From assembly GCA_937922185.1 (NCBI GenBank), contig CAKZUT010000115.1, positions 1 through 61,083 on the forward strand: a stretch of DNA of 61,083 nucleotides, in the 5' to 3' direction. The position numbers were made by a program, and so were the translations under genes. This document shows positions 1 to 7,129 of this stretch, piece by piece. Source of the stretch: an uncultured Neomegalonema sp. (GTDB lineage Bacteria > Pseudomonadota > Alphaproteobacteria > Rhodobacterales > Rhodobacteraceae). The notes under the pieces were generated by a model. That model was not told where the DNA came from, did no database searches, and saw nothing but the letters and a program-made list of their open reading frames with translations. Numbering within the stretch: the stretch's first letter is position 1; each line of letters starts with the position of its first letter.

Positions 1-729
1 CAGAGCGTGATCCGCCGCCTTCAGACGCGGCGGCATGTCTTTATGCTCGGACATGATCTCGTGTATCAGGGTCAGCATGAACGCTCGGCCTATATTCTGC
101 TGTCGGGCTGGGCCAGTTCCTACAAGCTGCAACCCGACGGGGGGCGGCAGATCGTCGATATCCATGTGCCCGGCGATTTTCTCGGGTTGCGGAGCATATT
201 ATTGCACAAGTCGGATCATAACGTCGAACCTGTGGCGGATATCGAGGTTGCCGAGCTTGGGATGGAGGATCTTCTGGAAGGCTTCGCCCGTATGCCGCGC
301 CTGTCGGCGGCAATTCTCTGGGCCGCCTCCAGGGACGAGGCAATGGTTGCGGAGCGTCTGGTCAGCCTGGGGCGTCGCACGGCCATCGCCCGCGTGGCCC
401 ATTTCATGCTGGAACTGGGGGAAAGGCTTGCGCTTGTCGGCCAGGGGAGCGATGCGGGATATGACTGTCCCCTGACCCAGTATCAGCTCGCCGATGCATT
501 GGGATTGAGCGCGGTACATGCCAACCGCGTCCTCCGGCAATTACGCCTGAAGGGCATGATGACATTCCGTGACGGGTATGTGGCTTTCGATGATCGCGAC
601 GGCCTCGTTGACCTCGCCGGTTTCGATCCCGCCTATCTCGATCAGGTCGGCCCGCTTCAAAGGAAGATCATATCCGAAACGGGGCCGGTCCGCATGGCGA
701 CCTCTCCGGCTCCGCAGAATCAGATCTGA
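1..729 (+). CDS. Crp/Fnr-family transcriptional regulator, 5' end cut by window
   Basis: The reading frame is open to the left edge (codons CAG AGC precede the first GTG), so the true start lies outside the window. What remains is a cyclic-nucleotide-binding-like beta-roll (about residues 10-110, with GDFLGLRSILL in the place of the phosphate-binding cassette), a long dimerisation helix and a C-terminal winged helix around LTQYQLADALGLSAVHANRVLRQL. This is the usual Crp/Fnr arrangement. No Fnr-type cysteine cluster is visible in the part present, so the effector is unknown. It is convergent with the secretion locus to its right and need not control it. The family assignment is confident; the role is not assigned. 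Confidence 0.9.
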   Translation, partial: QSVIRRLQTRRHVFMLGHDLVYQGQHERSAYILLSGWASSYKLQPDGGRQIVDIHVPGDFLGLRSILLHKSDHNVEPVADIEVAELGMEDLLEGFARMPRLSAAILWAASRDEAMVAERLVSLGRRTAIARVAHFMLELGERLALVGQGSDAGYDCPLTQYQLADALGLSAVHANRVLRQLRLKGMMTFRDGYVAFDDRDGLVDLAGFDPAYLDQVGPLQRKIISETGPVRMATSPAPQNQI

Positions 730-744
730 TCCCTGCCGATGGGG

Positions 745-1134
745 CTATTGCGTCAGCGTTGACAGCACTTCATCGGCACCGGAAATCGTTTCGCCGGTCA
801 GGGTCACGGATTCCGAGTTCGTCGATGCCTGATCGCCGTCGGAGAGCTGATCGGTCGCTACCTGGCCGGTAGAGCCGTTGAGAATGATGCAGGTGTTGTT
901 TGCCGTGGCGGTCGAAGCCCCTCCGCCGCAGACGATGGTGGTGGACCCGGCCCCACCGCCGCTGCCGATACCGCCATTGCCGCTGTCCTCGATCTGCTTC
1001 ATGGCCACGGCGATCTGCGCGCGGTTCTGCGGATCGAAATTATAGGACGGGAACTGCTGGGCCTCCGCCGCAGGGGAAAGCATGGTGGCGAACGCGATGA
1101 TCGCCGCTGACCGGACAAGGGGAATAGATGACAT
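745..1134 (-). CDS. Small secreted protein, possible substrate of the CsgG-like secretion locus
   Basis: A 129-residue protein with a clear Sec signal peptide (hydrophobic run ending AAEAQQ, cleavage near residue 25). The mature part is Gly/Ser/Thr/Asn rich, with two cysteines (VCGGGAS and NNTCII) and a Ser/Thr-rich tail. A good ribosome-binding site (GGAGG, about 9 nt upstream) supports this ATG. It is the last gene of the leftward csgG-like, repeat-protein, small-protein cluster, but a terminator-like hairpin lies just upstream of it, so its expression may be partly separate. Low-complexity secreted proteins next to CsgG/HfaB pores are often amyloid subunits or attachment proteins (compare CsgA, HfaA). 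I recognise no named family and this role is inferred from context. Confidence 0.75.
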   Translation of the reverse strand: MSSIPLVRSAAIIAFATMLSPAAEAQQFPSYNFDPQNRAQIAVAMKQIEDSGNGGIGSGGGAGSTTIVCGGGASTATANNTCIILNGSTGQVATDQLSDGDQASTNSESVTLTGETISGADEVLSTLTQ

Positions 1135-1167
1135 GGCCTGTGGCCTCCATGGTATTCGTCTCTGCGG

Positions 1168-1197
1168 AAAAAAGGGGCGGGTGGATGACCCGCCCCT
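1168..1197 (-). terminator. Rho-independent terminator after the repeat-protein gene
   Basis: Read on the minus strand, an AGGGGCGGGT stem pairs perfectly with ACCCGCCCCT around a 5-nt loop and is followed at once by TTTTTT. It lies about 100 nt after the stop of the 355-residue protein and about 35 nt before the start of the small secreted protein, so it would cut or attenuate transcription between them. Confidence 0.8.
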
Positions 1198-1299
1198 CGA
1201 TGGTGATGACGCTATCGGCGCGCTCCGGGAATGGGGTCACATCGCCCGGAATGCGCCGACAGCGATCCTGCCCGACCGGGAAGGATGCTTTGGCGAGGC

Positions 1300-2367
1300 T
1301 CAGAGGTCGCCGACGTTGCCGACATTGATCGACACGTTGTTGCCAACCGCCGTTGCGGAGGAGCCTACCAGCGGGTTCACCGCTGCGAGGTTGGTGTAGT
1401 TGTTGACCGTCACACCGCTGACGCTGGACGATGCGGAGATATCCGCAAGCGCGAACTGCGTCATATCCGCGATCAGCACCGAGTCTCCCTCGGGCGTACC
1501 ATCGGCATTCACGTTGACCGACACGTTGTTGCCCACCGACGTCGCGGCGCTGTCAACACGCGCGTTGAGGATATCGGACACCTCGGACGTGGAATCGACT
1601 TCAGCTTTGGCGATGGTGCCGGTGACGGCGAGAGCGGTCGCACCCACTGCGAAAGCGGTGTGGGAATTGTCAGCAAACGCCGAGCCGAGGCCGATCGCCG
1701 CGATGGCACCGACAGCATCAATCTCGTCGAAAGCCACATCCCGGCCATTGGTGTCGAGCAGGAACTGACCGTCATGCAGCAGGGTGGCCACATCGCTGTT
1801 GATCGACTGGTTGTTGCCGACGGCGGTGGCCGCGCTGTCGATGCTGGGCAGCTCGACCTCTGCATCCAGGCTGTCCGCAGGATCGACGGTGACCGTCCCT
1901 TCGACCGAGAAGGTCAGCTCGGTAAGCTCGCCCGACATATTGGGGCCGAACTCGTTTTCGTTGGTGCTTCCACCATCGAAGCTTGCCGTAATGCCGTTCT
2001 GCTCGATCGGGCCTGCCGGCAGGATCGGATCATTGCCGGCCACCTCCTGATTCAGGTCCGTCTCGAACGTGAACGTCTCGGAGAACGTGCCGACGCCCGC
2101 TCCGTCACCGGCAGGCTGGTTGTTGGTGATGCCGCTCACGGTCGATGTCGCGCTGACATCACCGATCTGGACCTGAAGCTTTTCCACCTGCGTCAGGCCG
2201 GTCGGTACGAGATCCGCCTCAACGGTGATATCGATGTCGGTGCCGCCGGTGACCTCGTTGTCCCAGACCCAGTTGACCGCATCGAACGCGAAGGCCCCTG
2301 TCGGCATTGCCGCAAACATGGCCACAGCAGCCGCAGAACTCAGCATCTTTTTATTCAGGATACGCAT
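1300..2367 (-). CDS. Secreted VGNN-repeat protein, candidate amyloid or holdfast-anchor (HfaD-like) protein
   Basis: A 355-residue exported protein with a signal peptide ending near AFAFDA (residue 28). It carries imperfect repeats of two related types. DSAATAVGNNQSIN (about 178-190), DSAATSVGNNVSVNV (272-286) and SSATAVGNNVSINV (337-349) form one. VSATSTVSGITNNQ (71-84) and ISASSSVSGVTVNN (310-323) form the other. The regular Ser/Val/Asn spacing and absence of Cys recall beta-solenoid or curli-like repeats. Its ATG overlaps the stop of the CsgG-like gene (TAATG), which implies translational coupling and a shared job: it is the best candidate for cargo or surface anchor of that pore. The match to holdfast anchor protein HfaD is from context and composition only. 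Confidence 0.8.
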   Translation of the reverse strand: MRILNKKMLSSAAAVAMFAAMPTGAFAFDAVNWVWDNEVTGGTDIDITVEADLVPTGLTQVEKLQVQIGDVSATSTVSGITNNQPAGDGAGVGTFSETFTFETDLNQEVAGNDPILPAGPIEQNGITASFDGGSTNENEFGPNMSGELTELTFSVEGTVTVDPADSLDAEVELPSIDSAATAVGNNQSINSDVATLLHDGQFLLDTNGRDVAFDEIDAVGAIAAIGLGSAFADNSHTAFAVGATALAVTGTIAKAEVDSTSEVSDILNARVDSAATSVGNNVSVNVNADGTPEGDSVLIADMTQFALADISASSSVSGVTVNNYTNLAAVNPLVGSSATAVGNNVSINVGNVGDL

Positions 2368-3266
2368 TACTCTTCTCCGTTGGTTTCAGGTGACAGCCGC
2401 TTAAGGTGGCCATCGAAATGGCCGGTCTCGACGAGCGCGCAGCTCTCGGAACTCGGGAGACCCAGAAAGTCCGTCATGATCTGGTAGACACCCATCTCGA
2501 CGACAGACCGGACGCCGAGCTGCAACGGTTCATTGCGAACCGAGCCGGCTTCCAGCTCAACGAGCGTGTTTCCGAAGAAGCGGAACACGTTCGCTTCCAC
2601 CTCGAACCCGTAGATTTGCTTTTGCAGGGTCGAGACGTAACGGACAGCGAAATTCTTCGCATCGACGACGCGCAGATCGAGCGCGACATTGATGACAACG
2701 GTGCGAACTCCGCCGCCGATTCCTCTGATGGCAAGCCGTGCTCCGCCTGACGCGATGTTGTAGTTCAGCTCGGTCAGGGCGCCGACGACGATAAAGTCGC
2801 TGGCGGGAAGATCCCTGAATGCCGAGATATCGCGGTTCAGACGCTTCTGTTCGGCCAGCTTGACCTCGGCCAGCGGGATACGCAGGTCGAGGCGTTCGAC
2901 GAGATTGACCTTGCCCGTCTTGTAGAGCGCGGAGACGGTCATCTCCGAGATGCCCTGACTGATGACATGGCCGTTTTCGTCGTAGTTGATCTGTCCGGTC
3001 TTGTCGGCGACTTCGCCCACGGAGAAGACCGGCAGATTATTCCCCCTGAAGGATGCAAGACCCTTCAGGCACTGGGAATAGGGTGTTTCGTTGGACGTGA
3101 CCGGATAGGTATAAAGCGGCTTGATGCCTTGCGGCTCCTGCCCGGTCGCCACACAGCCCGCCAGCGCAAGACCACAGAAGGCGGGCATGAACCGCGCAAT
3201 GCAGCCCGGTGCCGCTATGCGCCGCCCCCATCCCGTTCGTTTCGATCTGTCAGCCGGTCCTGGCAT
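2367..3266 (-). CDS. CsgG/HfaB-family outer-membrane secretion lipoprotein
   Basis: This encodes a CsgG-like protein. Members of this family form an outer-membrane pore that exports amyloid or adhesive subunits (CsgG in curli, HfaB in the Caulobacter holdfast anchor). A lipoprotein signal is visible (PAFCGLALAGC, lipobox Cys). After it come family-typical segments: SVGEVADKTGQ, TVSALYKTGKVNLVERLDL, PASDFIVVGALTELNYNI, VALDLRVVDAKNFAV and a C-terminal VVEMGVYQIM helix. The ORF track starts at an upstream TTG; I prefer the ATG of MPGPADR because GGGGGA lies 5-6 nt upstream of it. The start coordinate is good to a base or so. It is first in the cluster and overlaps the repeat-protein gene. No CsgE or CsgF homologue was recognised nearby. 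Confidence 0.88.
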   Translation of the reverse strand: MPGPADRSKRTGWGRRIAAPGCIARFMPAFCGLALAGCVATGQEPQGIKPLYTYPVTSNETPYSQCLKGLASFRGNNLPVFSVGEVADKTGQINYDENGHVISQGISEMTVSALYKTGKVNLVERLDLRIPLAEVKLAEQKRLNRDISAFRDLPASDFIVVGALTELNYNIASGGARLAIRGIGGGVRTVVINVALDLRVVDAKNFAVRYVSTLQKQIYGFEVEANVFRFFGNTLVELEAGSVRNEPLQLGVRSVVEMGVYQIMTDFLGLPSSESCALVETGHFDGHLKRLSPETNGEE

Positions 3267-3748
3267 GGTTTCCCCCATTACAGCTCGATGCTGCGAAAAC
3301 TGCCGTTTGCACGGCACGGACAATGCGGGAAGTACGGCTCTCAGCGACCCTTTCGGGCGGCCTGCACGGTCATTCTCGTTCCGACCGGCAGGGAGCAGTA
3401 GTTGTGACCCCCGTCTCGAATAGAGAATGTCGGAAAAGCATGGGGGCGAATATTCTCCTTAAGGTTGATTTTGATACAGTCAAAGGATCTAGACCTTAAG
3501 ATCAGGTCCGCAAATAACCGGATTCACAGTGATCCAGAGCACACCTTCAGGGTGATTAATGTGAAGAGTGCCGCGCCGCATCGTCATGGCGTGTATTTCG
3601 TATATCTTTTCGATCTAAGCCCTTCGGCCTAGGTCGAACCGCGCCTTGCCAATACCCTGTATTCCCCTTCATTCTTCGCGATATGGCGGCTCCGTGGCTG
3701 AAACCATCACCCCCGGTGTCCCCAACAAAAGCGCGAAAAGGATATGTC
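3267..3748. promoter_or_regulatory. Divergent control region of the secretion locus with inverted repeats
   Basis: No gene is supported in these about 480 bases between the leftward CsgG-like gene and the rightward secreted-protein gene. The middle is AT-richer than its surroundings. It holds an inverted repeat GAGAAT...ATTCTC (3423-3457), a palindrome CCTTAAGG (3457-3464), a second CCTTAAG copy (3494-3500) 37 bp away, and GACCT-N7-AGGTC (3492-3508). These could be operators for the LuxR-type regulator encoded 1 kb away, but that is inference. No confident -35/-10 pair was chosen. Confidence 0.45.
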
Positions 3749-4279
3749 ATGCCTGTTCCTTTCACCCGGACCGCAGCACTGTCGGTCGCCGTCGTCCTTT
3801 CGGGGCTTCCCGGCATCGAGGCCTATGCCCAGCAGGACACGCTTCAGGTGGATATCGGCAGTGTCGGCGGGCTGACGGTCATCGAGAATGGCCGTCCGGT
3901 TATTTCCGGTCCGCTCACTTCAGGCGTGATGCTGATCGATCCTGCGACCGGCAGCCTGGGGCCGGGCCAGAACAACCGGCTGTTCATCGGCAGGGTCGAG
4001 GACGCGATCCCGACCGCCCCCTCCCCAGAGCAGAGGCGCAGAAGCGCATTGTCCTCTGCCGACAGAGCGGAGAGCGGCCTTTCCGATACCTTTTTTATCC
4101 GGCGCGTCCCGGAGGGCACGACGGAGTTCGCTCCCTTTGACTTCAACCATCCGGCAGAGGCTACGGTCGATACCTGGACCGAGCAGATCATGACGAACGG
4201 TGACGTATCGGGCGCGCCGACCTCCCCGGTCACGATGTGGACAGGCACTGTCTACGGCGCTGAGCAGGGCACCCCGTGA
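3749..4279 (+). CDS. Secreted protein of unknown function linked to the CsgG-like locus
   Basis: A 176-residue exported protein with a signal peptide (RTAALSVAVVLSGLPGIEAYAQQ, cleavage near residue 27). I chose the ATG at 3749 rather than the track start because AAAAGGA lies just upstream and the signal peptide begins there. The mature part starts with a short beta-rich segment (LQVDIGSVGGLTVIENGRPV), has an Arg/Ser-rich middle and ends GTVYGAEQ. It has no Cys and no recognised family. It is divergent from the CsgG-like gene across a shared control region and convergent with the LuxR-type regulator, so it plausibly belongs to the same system as an accessory or subunit; that is inference. Confidence 0.72.
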   Translation: MPVPFTRTAALSVAVVLSGLPGIEAYAQQDTLQVDIGSVGGLTVIENGRPVISGPLTSGVMLIDPATGSLGPGQNNRLFIGRVEDAIPTAPSPEQRRRSALSSADRAESGLSDTFFIRRVPEGTTEFAPFDFNHPAEATVDTWTEQIMTNGDVSGAPTSPVTMWTGTVYGAEQGTP

Positions 4280-4307
4280 TCCGGTACGGTGATGTCGAAT
4301 GGACAGG

Positions 4308-4958
4308 TCAGGCGACCTCGCCATTGAGGAAGGCCCAGCGGGCGGCCTGTGTGCGGTTCGAGGTGCCCGTCTTTCGGAGTACGGCGTTCAGATGGGCTTT
4401 CACCGTCGATTCCGCGATCCCCAGCTCGCGCGCGATAACCTTGTTCGCCATACCTTTCCCGATCAGGAACAGGACCGATTGCTCACGCGGGGTCAGTGTG
4501 ACGCAGGCAGGCTCGGGCGGCGGGGCGATATTCGGAAGCCTGTGGACCCTGGCCTCTTCATTCTGCGGAAAGCAGCGCGTCCCTGCGGCAACGAGCCGAA
4601 GGCCCGACAGCAGCAGTTCCGGTTGCAGATCAAGAGACAGACATCCATCCAGCCCCAGAATCCCGGCAGTCCGGCCCATTTCGTCGATCTCTCCCGCATC
4701 CAGCAGCATAAGGCGGCTGGTCGGAAATCGCATACGCAGCATTGCACACAGATCAGGCAAAGCCGAGGGACAGAATCCGACAATGCAGACCGAGGGGTCC
4801 GCAACGGATGAGATCTCTCCGGTTTCCTCAAGCTGTGAGAGAGTTCCCAGCACCCTTAAATCGGTACCATCCAGCACATCTGCGATATATTTCGCCATGA
4901 ACTCGCGCTCATGCGCGATTAGAATAGTTTCGTCACTGCACGTCATATTTACCGCCAA
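4308..4958 (-). CDS. LuxR-type DNA-binding regulator with degenerate receiver domain (CsgD-like layout)
   Basis: A 216-residue regulator. Residues 1-125 have the length and hydrophobic pattern of a response-regulator receiver (ILIAHEREFMAKYIADVL...) but the expected phospho-acceptor position reads VCIVGFCPS with no Asp, so it is probably not phosphorylated. The C-terminus is a clear LuxR/GerE helix-turn-helix (LTPREQSVLFLIGKGMANKV, then a recognition helix in AESTVKAHLNAVLRKT). A pseudo-receiver joined to a LuxR domain is the layout of CsgD, master regulator of curli. Its position next to a CsgG-like locus supports a similar job, but this is inferred. The start could also be the Met at residue 5. 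Confidence 0.85.
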   Translation of the reverse strand: MAVNMTCSDETILIAHEREFMAKYIADVLDGTDLRVLGTLSQLEETGEISSVADPSVCIVGFCPSALPDLCAMLRMRFPTSRLMLLDAGEIDEMGRTAGILGLDGCLSLDLQPELLLSGLRLVAAGTRCFPQNEEARVHRLPNIAPPPEPACVTLTPREQSVLFLIGKGMANKVIARELGIAESTVKAHLNAVLRKTGTSNRTQAARWAFLNGEVA

Positions 4959-5242
4959 ACCATACTCAATTACAACTTAACTTCATACAAGCAATACTTG
5001 CTTTACAGTCTCTATAGGCTCATAAAACCCGACAGACTCGCACTAACATGCGTTAATATGATCCAACACGGAAGAAATTCGCCCCTTTATTCTTCATATG
5101 AAGTTCCCGATAAGGCATTAATAAGGCGTTGTCCGGTGAAGGGTTAAGAGATTTCACAGGTTTGTGATTGTATGTTGCTGTCAGGCCGGATGAAGCCGAC
5201 AATCCTCCGGGATGACACGGCTCGCCATATGGTCTTTTTCCC
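4959..5242. promoter_or_regulatory. AT-rich intergenic region with two palindromes upstream of the LuxR-type gene
   Basis: No gene is supported here. The region is clearly more AT-rich than the flanking genes. It holds AAGCAA-TAC-TTGCTT (4989-5003), 31 bp before the regulator start, and a perfect 12-bp palindrome CTTCATATGAAG (5092-5103). Both have the form of dimeric regulator sites. Autoregulation by the LuxR-type protein is possible but untested. Confidence 0.4.
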
Positions 5243-6016
5243 TCACCGCCCTTCCCATTCCGGTTCCCGTTTTTCGATGAAGGCGTCGATGCCTTCTACG
5301 GCGTCGGCGGTCATCATGTTGGCGGCCATGGTGGTTCCGGCATCGGTATAGGCGGCGCTGAGGGATTGGCCGATCTGGCGGTAGAAGAGGGCTTTGCCCA
5401 TTTTCAGCGGCACCGGGCTTTTGCGGGTGATGCTGGTGGTGAGGCGGGTGATTTCCGCGTCCAGATCCTGCGCCGGGACAGCCCGGTTGATGAGGCCCCA
5501 GGACTCCGCCGTGGCGGCGTCGATGAACTCGCCGGTGGTCAACATCTCGAAGGCCCGCTTGGGGTTTACGGCGCGGCTGAGGGCGACGGAGGGGGTCGAG
5601 CAGAAGAGGCCGAGATTGACCCCCGACACGGCAAAGCGCGCATCGTCCGAGGCCACGGCCATGTCGCAGGTCGCGACCAACTGGCATCCGGCGGCTGTGG
5701 CCAGCCCCTGCACCCGCGCGATCACGGGGACGGGCAGGGCCACGAGGCTCTGCATGAAGCGTGAGCAGCGGGTGAAGAGAGCCTCATAATACGCCCGCTC
5801 CGGCGTCGCGCGCATTTCCTTGAGGTTATGCCCCGCGCAGAACGCCTTTCCGGCGGCGGCGATGACCAGCACCTTGAGGTCCGTCCGTCCGCCGATCTCC
5901 GCGATCTCCGCTTCCAGCGCGCCGAGCATGGCTTCGGACAGAACATTGTACTGCCCCGGATCATTCAGGGTGAGGGTGACGGTTGCGCCCGCCTCTTCAC
6001 GAAGGACCAGACTCAT
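5243..6016 (-). CDS. Enoyl-CoA hydratase/isomerase family protein
   Basis: A crotonase-fold protein of 257 residues. It shows the family oxyanion-hole segments: FCAGHNLKEM and GLATAAGCQLVATCDMAVAS. ARFAVSGVNLGLFCS follows. Family members hydrate enoyl-CoA esters or act on related acyl-CoAs; the exact substrate cannot be read from sequence. I chose the internal Met (MSLVLRE) because its ATG overlaps the stop of the upstream hydrolase gene as ATGA, whereas the track start overlaps by 19 bases. It forms a two-gene leftward operon with the 3-hydroxyisobutyryl-CoA hydrolase, which suggests a role in valine or acyl-CoA breakdown. Confidence 0.9.
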   Translation of the reverse strand: MSLVLREEAGATVTLTLNDPGQYNVLSEAMLGALEAEIAEIGGRTDLKVLVIAAAGKAFCAGHNLKEMRATPERAYYEALFTRCSRFMQSLVALPVPVIARVQGLATAAGCQLVATCDMAVASDDARFAVSGVNLGLFCSTPSVALSRAVNPKRAFEMLTTGEFIDAATAESWGLINRAVPAQDLDAEITRLTTSITRKSPVPLKMGKALFYRQIGQSLSAAYTDAGTTMAANMMTADAVEGIDAFIEKREPEWEGR

Positions 6017-7086
6017 ACGATCGTCTCCCATCCAAATTCCGGTGTATCGGTCGCAGGCTCGAACATCGACGCGACCTCGGCCTCCGTCACGCTTTCCAGC
6101 GCGGGGTGCGGCCAGCGGGGATTGCGGTCCTTGTCGATCACCTGCGCGCGGATGCCTTCGAGAATTGCGCCGGTCTCGATGAAGCGCCGGGTGATCGCAT
6201 ATTCCATCCGCAGGGCATGGGTGATGTCAAGCCTGCTGCCCAGCGCCAGCGCCCGGTGCGTGACCTTCAGGCTCAGGGGCGCGCCCCGGCGGATCGCGGC
6301 CAGTTGCTCGCCTGCCCAGTCGCCGCCCTGCGTTTCCAGCCCGGCGACGATCTCCTCCACGCTGCCCCTGTCGAAGGCCGCATGAATCTCGTGCCGCGCG
6401 TCGATGGCCGGGGTCGGAGCGTCGGGCACCTCGTGACAGGAATCGAGCGCCTGCTCGACCGCTTCCCACGCTCCGTCACGCCAGTCCACCGCGCGCAGCC
6501 GCGCCTCGACAGCCCCGAGCGCGCCGGAAGGCACCGTATGCGTCGCCAGTCCCAGCCCCAGCATGTCGCCCTGTCCCAGCCGCGCGCCGGTCAGGCCCAT
6601 CCAGATCCCCGCCGATCCGGCGAGGCGCGGCAATACATGGGTCGCGCCCACATCGGGATAGAGACCGATCCCGCATTCGGGCATCGCGAACAGCGCATCG
6701 GGGGTCGCCACGCGATAGCGGCCATGGATCGATATCCCGACCCCGCCGCCCATCACCGCGCCGTCGATCAGCGAGACATAGGGCTTCGGAAACCGCGCCA
6801 CACGCCAGTTGGTCAGGTACTCGTCGGCGAAGAACCGCATCGGCCCCGCCGTATCCCCCGCCAGCCGCGCGCGATACAGTTCCCGGATATCCCCTCCGGC
6901 ACAGAATGCCCGGTCCCCGGCAGCCTTGAGCAGCACGCCCCGGATCGCGGTATCCGCCCGCCACTGCACCAGCCGCTCGCCGAGGCTGCGGCACATCGCG
7001 TGTGACAGGGCATTGAGGCGCTGCGGGGCATTGAGGGTCACGATCCCCCACCCATCGGCCTCCTCGAAGATGATTTCGTCGCTCAT
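6013..7086 (-). CDS. 3-hydroxyisobutyryl-CoA hydrolase (crotonase superfamily)
   Basis: A 357-residue crotonase-superfamily enzyme of the longer HIBYL-CoA hydrolase type. These hydrolyse 3-hydroxyisobutyryl-CoA to free acid in valine catabolism. Visible signatures are FCAGGDIRELY, SLIDGAVMGGGVGISIHGRY, FAMPECGIGLYPDVGATHVL (the extended HIBCH motif) and a C-terminal half (GLETQGGDWA, SLKVTHRALALG) found in the hydrolases but not in simple hydratases. The gene is followed with a 4-base overlap by an enoyl-CoA hydratase, which fits the same pathway. Confidence 0.9.
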   Translation of the reverse strand: MSDEIIFEEADGWGIVTLNAPQRLNALSHAMCRSLGERLVQWRADTAIRGVLLKAAGDRAFCAGGDIRELYRARLAGDTAGPMRFFADEYLTNWRVARFPKPYVSLIDGAVMGGGVGISIHGRYRVATPDALFAMPECGIGLYPDVGATHVLPRLAGSAGIWMGLTGARLGQGDMLGLGLATHTVPSGALGAVEARLRAVDWRDGAWEAVEQALDSCHEVPDAPTPAIDARHEIHAAFDRGSVEEIVAGLETQGGDWAGEQLAAIRRGAPLSLKVTHRALALGSRLDITHALRMEYAITRRFIETGAILEGIRAQVIDKDRNPRWPHPALESVTEAEVASMFEPATDTPEFGWETIV

Positions 7087-7129
7087 GACCCGACCCTAAC
7101 TTTTCCCGTATTCCTTCGCCACATTGAGC

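Noticed and set aside
1231-2487. 418-residue plus-strand frame over the repeat-protein gene
   Set aside because: It is the antisense shadow of the minus-strand repeat-protein gene, which has a signal peptide, ribosome site and coupled upstream gene; the shadow has His/Arg-rich antisense composition.
5181-5687. 168-residue minus-strand frame overlapping the enoyl-CoA hydratase
   Set aside because: Alternate-frame shadow with Arg/His/Gly/Pro repeats typical of GC-rich off-frame translation.
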